Source of the DNA: Ligustrum vulgare
Lineage: Eukaryota; Streptophyta; Magnoliopsida; Lamiales; Oleaceae
Direction of reading: 5' to 3'
Assembly: GCA_963555705.1 (NCBI GenBank)
Contig: OY743171.1
Location: forward strand, 27,646,852 to 27,710,851
Length of the DNA stretch: 64,000 nt
Within the stretch, counting starts at the first letter, position 1. Every line of letters starts with the position of its first letter. The notes under the pieces are model-generated. The model was not told the DNA's origin. It saw only the letters and a program-made list of their open reading frames with translations, and ran no database searches. This document shows, piece after piece, positions 50,038 to 61,488 of the stretch. The position numbers and the translations under genes are program-made.

Positions 50038-52482
50038 CGTGAAGAAAGACATTATTCAAACCACACAAGAGTTTTCAAAACGTGTCAAATGGGAATTATA
50101 TAAGAAATGATATGTGGGAAGAAGGATGGAGTCAAAATTATGGTCGAAGATGACCAAGGGATGCAATTTGAAATTGAAAACCCCCAAGTGTTGTGAATCA
50201 ATTTTTTTTTCAATTAGAAATTGAGACTATTTTTTTTAGTATAATAAACCCATAGGATTGGGAACTCCCTTTTCAGGAATGATTTTGGGACTTCCACTGT
50301 TCTCTCCAATACACTTTGAACAATTGAAATAGTTCATTGGTAGAATAAGCTATGATAAAAACACCGAGAGAATGCACTACTTAGAAAAAGTACAACTACG
50401 TGAATAATGCACTACTTAATAAAAGTACAACCACGTGAAGAAAGACATTATTCAAACCACACAAGAGTTTTCAAAACGTGTCAAATGGGAATTATATAAG
50501 AAATAATATGTGGGAAGAAGGATGGAGTGAAAATTATGGTCGAAGACAGTCACCAAGGGATGCAATTTGAAATTGAAAACCCGCAAGTATTGTGAATCAA
50601 TTTTTTTTCAATTAGAAATTGAGACTATTTTTTTTAGTATAATAAACCCTTAGGATTGGGAACTCCCTTTTCAGGAATAATTTTGGGACTTCCACTGTTC
50701 TCTCCAATACACTTGGGACAATTGAAATGGTCCATTGGTAAAATAAGCTATGATAAAAACACCGAAAGAATGCACTACTTAGAAAAAGTACAACTACGTG
50801 AAGAAAGACATTATTCATACCAGACAAGACTGCAAGAATATGTTAAAAATGGCATTATAAAAGAAATGATATGCGGGAAGAAGGTTGGAGGAAAAATTAT
50901 GGTCGACGAAGACCTGGGGACTCAATTTTTGAGTCATATTTTTTAAGTTAGAGATTGAGACTCTTTTTTTCAGTAGAAACCCTTTGGATTTGGAATTCTG
51001 TTTTCAAGAATAGTTTTGGGGCTTTCAGTGTTCCTTTCAATGCAATTTAGACAATTGAAATCCTTCGTTAGTAGAATAAGATATGATTAAGCCACCAAGA
51101 GAATAATGCACTACTTAATAAAAGTGCAACCACGTGAAAAAAGACATTATTCAAACCACAAAAGAGTTTTCAAAACATGTCAAAAGGGCATTATATAAGA
51201 AATGATATGTGGGAAGAAGGTTGGAGGAAAAATTATGGTCGACGAAGACCTGGGGACTCAATTTTTGAGTCAGATTTTTTAAGTTAGAGATTGAGACTCT
51301 TTTTTTGAGTAGAAACCCTTTGGATTTGGAATTCTGTTTTCAAGAATAGTTTTGGGGCTTTCAGTGTTCCTTTCAATGCAATTTAGACAATTGAAATCGT
51401 TCGTTGGTAGAATAAGCTATGATTAAGACACCAAGAGAATAATGCACTACTTAATAAAAGTACAACGACGTGAAGAAAGACATTATTCAAACCACACAAG
51501 AGTTTTCAAAACGTGTCAAATGGGAATTATATAAGAAATGATATGTGGGAAGAAGGATGGAGTCAAAATTATGGTCGAATATGACCAAGGGATGCAATTT
51601 GAAATTGAAAACCCCCAAGTATTGTGAATCAATTCTTTTTCAATTAGAAATTGAGACTATTTTTTTTAGTATAATAAACCCTTAGGATTGGGAACTCCCT
51701 TTTCAGGAATGATTTTGGGACTTCCACTATTCTCTCCAATACACTTTGGACAATTGAAATGGTTCATTGGTAGAATAAGTTATGATAAAAACACCGAGAG
51801 AATGCACTACTTAGAAAAAGTACAACTACGTGAATAATGCACTACTTAATAAAAGTACAACCACGTGAAGAAAGACATTATTCAAACCACACAAGAGTTT
51901 TCAAAACGTGTCAAATGGGAATTATATAAGAAATGATATGTGGGAAGAAGGATGGAGTCAAAATTATGGTCGAAGATGACCAAGGGATGCAATTTGAAAT
52001 TGAAAACCCGCAAGTATTGTGAATCAATTTTTTTTCTATTAGAAATTGAGACTATTTTTTTTTTAGTATAATAAACCCTTAGGATTTGGAACTCCCTTTT
52101 CAGTAATAATTTTGGGACTTCCACTGTTCTCTCCAATACACTTTGGACAATTGAAATGGTTCATTGGTAGAATAAGCTATGATAAAAACACCGAGAGAAT
52201 GCACTACTTAGAAAAAGTACAACTACGTGAATAATGCACTACTTAATAAAAGTACAACCACGTGAAGAAAGACATTATTCAAACCACACAAGAGTTTTAA
52301 AAATGTGTCAAGTGGGAATTATATAAGAAATGATATGTGGGAAGAAGGATGGACTCAAAATTATGGTCGAAGACGACCAAGGGATGCAATTTGAAATTGA
52401 AAACCCGCAAGTATTGTGAATCAATTTTTTTTCAATTAGAAATTGAGACTATTTTTTTTAGTATAATAAACCCTTAGGATTG
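50038..52482. repeat. 2918-bp-offset duplication, copy 1
   Basis: The order C-A-D-B-C-C here recurs at 52.96-55.40 kb with every anchor shifted by 2918. Shared rare variants include 'cccaagtgttgtg', 'aaacccatagg', 'aaataatatgtggg' and 'cagtaataat'. The match fades at the left where B52842 has 'cgacgtg' and this C has 'ccacgtg', and at the right where the next A differs. Confidence 0.88.
51018..51353. repeat. Hybrid monomer D, copy 2
   Basis: It has the same structure and length as the D unit at 45844, including 'atccttcgttag', 'aagccaccaag' and 'cacaaaagag', so it shares its founder. One difference is 'aaaacatgtc' near 51174 (the other D units have 'aaaacgtgtc'). It lies between A50685 and B51354. 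Confidence 0.93.
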
Positions 52483-52955
52483 GGAACTCCCTTTTCAGGA
52501 ATAATTTTGGGACTTCCACTGTTCTCTCCAATACACTTGGGACAATTGAAATGGTCCACTGGTAGAATAAGCTATGATAAAAACACCGAGAGAATTAACT
52601 ACTTAGAAAAAGTACAACTACGTGAAGAAAGACATTATTCATACCAGACAAGACTGCAAGAACATGTTAAAAATGGCATTATAAAAGAAATGATATGTGG
52701 GAAGAAGGTTGGAGGAAAAATTATGGTCGACGAAGACCTGGGGACTCAATTTTTGAGTCAGATTTTTTAAGTTAGAGATTGAGACTCTTTTTTTGAGTAG
52801 AAACCCTTTGGATTTGGAATTCTGTTTTCAAGAATAGTTTTGGGGTTTCAGTGTTCCTTTCAATGCAATTTAGACAATTGAAATCGTTCGTTGGTAGAAT
52901 AAGCTATGATTAAGACACCAAGAGAATAATGCACTACTTAATAAAAGTACAACGA

Positions 52956-55400
52956 CGTGAAGAAAGACATTATTCAAACCACACAAGAGTTTTCAAAACG
53001 TGTCAAATGGGAATTATATAAGAAATGATATGTGGGAAGAAGGATGGAGTCAAAATTATGGTCGAAGATGACCAAGGGATGCAATTTGAAATTGAAAACC
53101 CCCAAGTGTTGTGAATCAATTTTTTTTTCAATTAGAAATTGAGACTATTTTTTTTAGTATAATAAACCCATAGGATTGGGAACTCCCTTTTCAGGAATGA
53201 TTTTGGGACTTCCACTGTTCTCTCCAATACACTTTGAACAATTGAAATAGTTCATTGGTAGAATAAGCTATGATAAAAACACCGAGAGAATGCACTACTT
53301 AGAAAAAGTACAACTACGTGAATAATGCACTACTTAATAAAAGTACAACCACGTGAAGAAAGACATTATTCAAACCACACAAGAGTTTTCAAAACGTGTC
53401 AAATGGGAATTATATAAGAAATAATATGTGGGAAGAAGGATGGAGTGAAAATTATGGTCGAAGACAGTCACCAAGGGATGCAATTTGAAATTGAAAACCC
53501 GCAAGTATTGTGAATCAATTTTTTTTCAATTAGAAATTGAGACTCTTTTTTTTAGTATAATAAACCCTTAGGATTGGGAACTCCCTTTTCAGGAATAATT
53601 TTGGGACTTCCACTGTTCTCTCCAATACACTTGGGACAATTGAAATGGTCCATTGGTAAAATAAGCTATGATAAAAACACCGAAAGAATGCACTACTTAG
53701 AAAAAGTACAACTACGTGAAGAAAGACATTATTCATACCAGACAAGACTGCAAGAATATGTTAAAAATGGCATTATAAAAGAAATGATATGCGGGAAGAA
53801 GGTTGGAGGAAAAATTATGGTCGACGAAGACCTGGGGACTCAATTTTTGAGTCATATTTTTTAAGTTAGAGATTGAGACTCTTTTTTTCAGTAGAAACCC
53901 TTTGGATTTGGAATTCTGTTTTCAAGAATAGTTTTGGGGCTTTCAGTGTTCCTTTCAATGCAATTTAGACAATTGAAATCCTTCGTTAGTAGAATAAGAT
54001 ATGATTAAGCCACCAAGAGAATAATGCACTACTTAATAAAAGTGCAACCACGTGAAAAAAGACATTATTCAAACCACAAAAGAGTTTTCAAAACGTGTCA
54101 AAAGGGCATTATATAAGAAATGATATGTGGGAAGAAGGTTGGAGGAAAAATTATGGTCGACGAAGACCTGGGGACTCAATTTTTGAGTCAGATTTTTTAA
54201 GTTAGAGATTGAGACTCTTTTTTTGAGTAGAAACCCTTTGGATTTGGAATTCTGTTTTCAAGAATAGTTTTGGGGCTTTCAGTGTTCCTTTCAATGCAAT
54301 TTAGACAATTGAAATCGTTCGTTGGTAGAATAAGCTATGATTAAGACACCAAGAGAATAATGCACTACTTAATAAAAGTACAACGACGTGAAGAAAGACA
54401 TTATTCAAACCACACAAGAGTTTTCAAAACGTGTCAAATGGGAATTATATAAGAAATGATATGTGGGAAGAAGGATGGAGTCAAAATTATGGTCGAATAT
54501 GACCAAGGGATGCAATTTGAAATTGAAAACCCCCAAGTATTGTGAATCAATTCTTTTTCAATTAGAAATTGAGACTATTTTTTTTAGTATAATAAACCCT
54601 TAGGATTGGGAACTCCCTTTTCAGGAATGATTTTGGGACTTCCACTATTCTCTCCAATACACTTTGGACAATTGAAATGGTTCATTGGTAGAATAAGTTA
54701 TGATAAAAACACCGAGAGAATGCACTACTTAGAAAAAGTACAACTACGTGAATAATGCACTACTTAATAAAAGTACAACCACGTGAAGAAAGACATTATT
54801 CAAACCACACAAGAGTTTTCAAAACGTGTCAAATGGGAATTATATAAGAAATGATATGTGGGAAGAAGGATGGAGTCAAAATTATGGTCGAAGATGACCA
54901 AGGGATGCAATTTGAAATTGAAAACCCGCAAGTATTGTGAATCAATTTTTTTTCTATTAGAAATTGAGACTATTTTTTTTTTAGTATAATAAACCCTTAG
55001 GATTTGGAACTCCCTTTTCAGTAATAATTTTGGGACTTCCACTGTTCTCTCCAATACACTTTGGACAATTGAAATGGTTCATTGGTAGAATAAGCTATGA
55101 TAAAAACACCGAGAGAATGCACTACTTAGAAAAAGTACAACTACGTGAATAATGCACTACTTAATAAAAGTACAACCACGTGAAGAAAGACATTATTCAA
55201 ACCACACAAGAGTTTTAAAAATGTGTCAAGTGGGAATTATATAAGAAATGATATGTGGGAAGAAGGATGGACTCAAAATTATGGTCGAAGACGACCAAGG
55301 GATGCAATTTGAAATTGAAAACCCGCAAGTATTGTGAATCAATTTTTTTTCAATTAGAAATTGAGACTATTTTTTTTAGTATAATAAACCCTTAGGATTC
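52956..55400. repeat. 2918-bp-offset duplication, copy 2
   Basis: This is the second copy of 50.04-52.48 kb (A50685 to A53603, D51018 to D53936, B51354 to B54272, C51717 to C54635, C52114 to C55032, all offset by 2918). Differences are few; I noted 'gagactcttttt' near 53540 in place of 'gagactattttt'. Confidence 0.88.
53936..54271. repeat. Hybrid monomer D, copy 3
   Basis: This matches the D unit at 51018 at an offset of 2918 bp, as does the surrounding sequence, so it arose by segmental duplication and not by a new exchange. It lies between A53603 and B54272. Confidence 0.93.
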
Positions 55401-55426
55401 GGAACTCCCTTTTCAGGAATGATTTT

Positions 55427-58400
55427 GGGACTTCCACTGTTCTCTCCAATACACTTTGGACAATTGAAATTTTCATTGGTAGAATAAGTTATGATAAAAA
55501 CACCGAGAGAATGCACTACTTAGAAAAAGTACAACTACGTGAAGAAAGACATTATTCGTACCAGACAAGACTGCAGGAACATGTTAAAAATGGCATTATA
55601 AAAGAAATGATATGTGGGAAGAAGGTTGGAGGAAAAATTATGGTCGACGAAGACCTGGGGACTCAATTTTTTAGTCAGATTTTTTAAGTTAGAGATTGAG
55701 ACTCTTTTTTTGAGTAGAAACCCTTTGGATTTGGAATTCTGTATTCAAGAATAGTTTTGGGGCTTTCAGTGTTCCTTTCAATGCAATTTAGACAATTGAA
55801 ATCGTTCGGTAGTAGAATAAGATATGATTAAGACACCAAGAGAATAATGCACTACTTAATAAAAGTGCAACCACGTGAAGAAAGACATTATTCAAACCAC
55901 ACAAGAGTTTTCAAAACGTGTCAAAAGGGCATTATATAAGAAATGATATGTGGGAAGAAGGACGGAGTCAAAATTATGGTCTAAGATGACCAAGGGATGC
56001 AATTTGAAATTGAAAATCCGCAAGTACTGTGAATCAATTTTTTTTTTCAATTAGAAATTGAGACTATTTTTTTTTTAGTATAATAAACCCTTAGGTTTTG
56101 GAACTCCCTTTTCAGGAATAATTTTGGGACTTCCACTGTTCTCTCCAATACACTTTGGACAATTGAAATGGTTCATTGGTAGAACAAGCAATGATAAAAA
56201 CACCGAGAGAATGCACTACTTAGAAAAAGTACAACTACGTGAAGAAAGACATTATTCGTACCCGACAAGACTGCAAGAACATGTTAAAAATTGCATTTTT
56301 AGAAATGATATGTGGGAAGAAGGTTGGAGGAAAAATTATGGTCGACGAAGACCTTGAGATGCAATTTTTGAGTCAGATTTTTTAAGTTAGAGATTGAGAC
56401 TCTTTTTTTGAGTAGAAACCCTTTGGATTTGGAATTCTTTTTTCAAGAATAGTTTTGGGGCTTTCAGTGTTCCTTTTAATGCAATTTAGACAATTGAAAT
56501 CGTTCGTTGGTGGAATAAGCTATGATTAAGACACCAAGAGAATAATGCACTACTTAATAAAAGTACAACCACGTGAAGAAAGACATTATTCAAACCACAC
56601 AAGAGTTTTAAAAATGTGTCAAATGGGAATTATATAAGAAATGATATGTGGGAAGAAGGATGGAGACAAAATTATGCTCGAAGACGACCAAGGGATGCAA
56701 TTTGAAATTGAAAACCCGCAAGTATTGTGAATCAATTTTTTTTCAATTAGAAATTGAGACTATTTTTATTAGTATAATAAACCCTTAGGATTGGGAACTC
56801 CCTTTTCAGGAATGATTTTGGGACTTCCACTGTTCTCTCCAATACACTTTGGACAATTGAAATGATTCATTAGTAGAACAAGAAATGATAAAAACACCGA
56901 GAGAATGCACTACTTAGAAAAAATACAACTACGTGAAGAAAGACATTATTTGTACCCGACAAGACTGCAAGAACATGTTAAAAATGGCATTTTTAGAAAT
57001 GATATGTGGGAAGAAGGTTGGAGGAAAAATTATGGTCGACGAAGACCTTGGGATGCAATTTTTGAGTCAGATTTTTTAAGTTAGAGATTGAGACTCTTTT
57101 TTTGAGTAGAAACCCTTTGGATTTGAAATTCTGTTTTCAAGAATAGTTTTGGGGCTTTCAGTGTTCCTTTCAATGCAATTTAGACAATTGAAATCGTTCG
57201 TTGGTAGAATAAGCTATGATTAAGACACCAAGAGAATAATGCACTACTTAATAAAAGTACAACCACGTGAAGAAAGACATTATTCAAATCACACAAGAGT
57301 TTTCAAAACGTGTCAAATGGGAATTATATAAGAAATGATATGTCGGAAGAAGGATGGAGTCAAAATTATGGTCGAAGATGACCAAGGGATGCAATTTGAA
57401 ATTGAAAACCCCCAAGTATTGTGAATCAATTTTTTTTTTCAATTAGAAATTGAGACTATTTATTTTAGTATAATAAACCCTTAGGATTGGGAACTCCCTT
57501 TTCAGGAATGATTTTGGGACTTCCACTGTTCTCTCCAATACACTTTGAACAATTGAAATGGTTCATTGGTAGAATAAGCTATGATAAAAACGTCGAGAGA
57601 ATGCACTACTTAGAAAAAGTACAACTACGTGAATAATGCACTACTTAATAAAAGTACAACCACGTGAAGAAAGACATTATTCAAACCACACAAGAGTTTT
57701 CAAAACGTGTCAAATGGGAATTATATAAGAAATGATATGTGGGAAGAAGGATGGACTCAAAATTATGGTCGAAGACGACCAAGGGATGCAATTTGAAATT
57801 GAAAACCCGCAAGTATTGTGAATCAATTTTTTTTCAATTAGAAATTGAGACTATTTTTTTTAGTATAATAAACCCTTAGGATTGGGAACTCCCTTTTCAG
57901 GAATGATTTTGGGACTTCCACTGTTCTCTCCAATACACTTTGGACAATTGAAATGATTCATTAGTAGAACAAGAAATGATAAAAACACCGAGAGAATGCA
58001 CTACTTAGAAAAAATACAACTACGTGAAGAAAGACATTATTTGTACCCGACAAGACTGCAAGAACATGTTAAAAATGGCATTTTTAGAAATGATATGTGG
58101 GAAGAAGGTTGGAGGAAAAATTATGGTCGACGAAGACCTTGGGATGCAATTTTTGAGTCAGATTTTTTAAGTTAGAGATTGAGACTCTTTTTTTGAGTAG
58201 AAACCCTTTGGATTTGAAATTCTGTTTTCAAGAATAGTTTTGGGGCTTTCAGTGTTCCTTTCAATGCAATTTAGACAATTGAAATCGTTCGTTGGTAGAA
58301 TAAGCTATGATTAAGACACCAAGAGAATAATGCACTACTTAATAAAAGTACAACCACGTGAAGAAAGACATTATTCAAATCACACAAGAGTTTTCAAAAC

Positions 58401-61400
58401 GTGTCAAATGGGAATTATATAAGAAATGATATGTCGGAAGAAGGATGGAGTCAAAATTATGGTCGAAGATGACCAAGGGATGCAATTTGAAATTGAAAAC
58501 CCCCAAGTATTGTGAATCAATTTTTTTTTTCAATTAGAAATTGAGACTATTTATTTTAGTATAATAAACCCTTAGGATTGGGAACTCCCTTTTCAGGAAT
58601 GATTTTGGGACTTCCACTGTTCTCTCCAATACACTTTGAACAATTGAAATGGTTCATTGGTAGAATAAGCTATGATAAAAACGTCGAGAGAATGCACTAC
58701 TTAGAAAAAGTACAACTACGTGAATAATGCACTACTTAATAAAAGTACAACCACGTGAAGAAAGACATTATTCAAACCACACAAGAGTTTTCAAAACGTG
58801 TCAAATGGGAATTATATAAGAAATGATATGTGGGAAGAAGGATGGACTCAAAATTATGGTCGAAGACGACCAAGGGATGCAATTTGAAATTGAAAACCCG
58901 CAAGTATTGTGAATCAATTTTTTTTCAATTAGAAATTGAGACTATTTTTTTTAGTATAATAAACCCTTAGGATTGGGAACTCCCTTTTGAGGAATGATTT
59001 TGGGACTTCCACTGTTCTCTCCAATACACTTTGGACAATTGAAATTTTCATTGGTAGAATAAGTTATGATAAAAACACCGAGAGAATGCACTACTTAGAA
59101 AAAGTACAACTACGTGAAGAAAGACATTATTCGTACCAGACAAGACTGCAGGAACATGTTAAAAATGGCATTATAAAAGAAATGATATGTGGGAAGAAGG
59201 TTGGAGGAAAAATTATGGTCGACGAAGACCTGGGGACTCAATTTTTTAGTCAGATTTTTTAAGTTAGAGATTGAGACTCTTTTTTTGAGTAGAAACCCTT
59301 TGGATTTGGAATTCTGTATTCAAGAATAGTTTTGGGGCTTTCAGTGTTCCTTTCAATGCAATTTAGACAATTGAAATCGTTCGGTAGTAGAATAAGATAT
59401 GATTAAGACACCAAGAGAATAATGCACTACTTAATAAAAGTGCAACCACGTGAAGAAAGACATTATTCAAACCACACAAGAGTTTTCAAAACGTGTCAAA
59501 AGGGCATTATATAAGAAATGATATGTGGGAAGAAGGACGGAGTCAAAATTATGGTCTAAGATGACCAAGGGATGCAATTTGAAATTGAAAATCCGCAAGT
59601 ACTGTGAATCAATTTTTTTTTTCAATTAGAAATTGAGACTATTTTTTTTTTAGTATAATAAACCCTTAGGTTTTGGAACTCCCTTTTCAGGAATAATTTT
59701 GGGACTTCCACTGTTCTCTCCAATACACTTTGGACAATTGAAATGGTTCATTGGTAGAACAAGCAATGATAAAAACACCGAGAGAATGCACTACTTAGAA
59801 AAAGTACAACTACGTGAAGAAAGACATTATTCGTACCCGACAAGACTGCAAGAACATGTTAAAAATTGCATTTTTAGAAATGATATGTGGGAAGAAGGTT
59901 GGAGGAAAAATTATGGTCGACGAAGACCTTGAGATGCAATTTTTGAGTCAGATTTTTTAAGTTAGAGATTGAGACTCTTTTTTTGAGTAGAAACCCTTTG
60001 GATTTGGAATTCTTTTTTCAAGAATAGTTTTGGGGCTTTCAGTGTTCCTTTTAATGCAATTTAGACAATTGAAATCGTTCGTTGGTGGAATAAGCTATGA
60101 TTAAGACACCAAGAGAATAATGCACTACTTAATAAAAGTACAACCACGTGAAGAAAGACATTATTCAAACCACACAAGAGTTTTAAAAATGTGTCAAATG
60201 GGAATTATATAAGAAATGATATGTGGGAAGAAGGATGGAGACAAAATTATGCTCGAAGACGACCAAGGGATGCAATTTGAAATTGAAAACCCGCAAGTAT
60301 TGTGAATCAATTTTTTTTCAATTAGAAATTGAGACTATTTTTATTAGTATAATAAACCCTTAGGATTGGGAACTCCCTTTTCAGGAATGATTTTGGGACT
60401 TCCACTGTTCTCTCCAATACACTTTGGACAATTGAAATGATTCATTAGTAGAACAAGAAATGATAAAAACACCGAGAGAATGCACTACTTAGAAAAAATA
60501 CAACTACGTGAAGAAAGACATTATTTGTACCCGACAAGACTGCAAGAACATGTTAAAAATGGCATTTTTAGAAATGATATGTGGGAAGAAGGTTGGAGGA
60601 AAAATTATGGTCGACGAAGACCTTGGGATGCAATTTTTGAGTCAGATTTTTTAAGTTAGAGATTGAGACTCTTTTTTTGAGTAGAAACCCTTTGGATTTG
60701 AAATTCTGTTTTCAAGAATAGTTTTGGGGCTTTCAGTGTTCCTTTCAATGCAATTTAGACAATTGAAATCGTTCGTTGGTAGAATAAGCTATGATTAAGA
60801 CACCAAGAGAATAATGCACTACTTAATAAAAGTACAACCACGTGAAGAAAGACATTATTCAAATCACACAAGAGTTTTCAAAACGTGTCAAATGGGAATT
60901 ATATAAGAAATGATATGTCGGAAGAAGGATGGAGTCAAAATTATGGTCGAAGATGACCAAGGGATGCAATTTGAAATTGAAAACCCCCAAGTATTGTGAA
61001 TCAATTTTTTTTTTCAATTAGAAATTGAGACTATTTATTTTAGTATAATAAACCCTTAGGATTGGGAACTCCCTTTTCAGGAATGATTTTGGGACTTCCA
61101 CTGTTCTCTCCAATACACTTTGAACAATTGAAATGGTTCATTGGTAGAATAAGCTATGATAAAAACGTCGAGAGAATGCACTACTTAGAAAAAGTACAAC
61201 TACGTGAATAATGCACTACTTAATAAAAGTACAACCACGTGAAGAAAGACATTATTCAAACCACACAAGAGTTTTCAAAACGTGTCAAATGGGAATTATA
61301 TAAGAAATGATATGTGGGAAGAAGGATGGAGTGAAAATTATGGTCGAAGACAGTCACCAAGGGATGCAATTTGAAATTGAAAACCCGCAAGTATTGTGAA

Positions 61401-61488
61401 TCAATTTTTTTTCAATTAGAAATTGAGACTATTTTTTTTAGTATAATAAACCCTTAGGATTGGGAACTCCCTTTTCAGGAATAATTTT
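55427..61488. repeat. Block 6: AB and ABC units, duplicated at 3575 and 1091 bp
   Basis: Anchors: A55427 B55759; A56126 B56457; A56820 B57151 C57516; A57911 B58242 C58607; A59002 B59334; A59701 B60032; A60395 B60726 C61091. Lengths are 699, 694, 1091, 1091, 699, 694 and 1094 bp. Markers 'tgtattcaag', 'ttccttttaatgc', 'atgctcgaag', 'tttgaaattctg', 'gatatgtcggaag' and 'aaaacgtcgag' tie the copies together. The set 55427-57516 recurs at 59002-61091 (offset 3575), and the ABC at 56820 recurs at 57911 (offset 1091). A related set stands at 40045-42135. Confidence 0.92.

Larger units (their letters stand above)
42530..55426. repeat. Block 5: ABCC units with the three D hybrids
   Basis: Anchors: A42530 B42862 C43226 C43624; A44020 B44353 C44716 C45113; A45511 D45844 B46180 C46543 C46940; A47309 B47642 C48005 C48402; A48798 B49131 C49494 C49891 C50287; A50685 D51018 B51354 C51717 C52114; A52509 B52842 C53205; A53603 D53936 B54272 C54635 C55032. 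Lengths are 1490, 1491, 1798, 1489, 1887, 1824, 1094 and 1824 bp. Most B units carry 'caacgacgtg', which destroys the CACGTG palindrome, and several have 'aattctttttc' where others have an unbroken T run. Several second C units lack two bases ('gactattc'). Confidence 0.93.
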
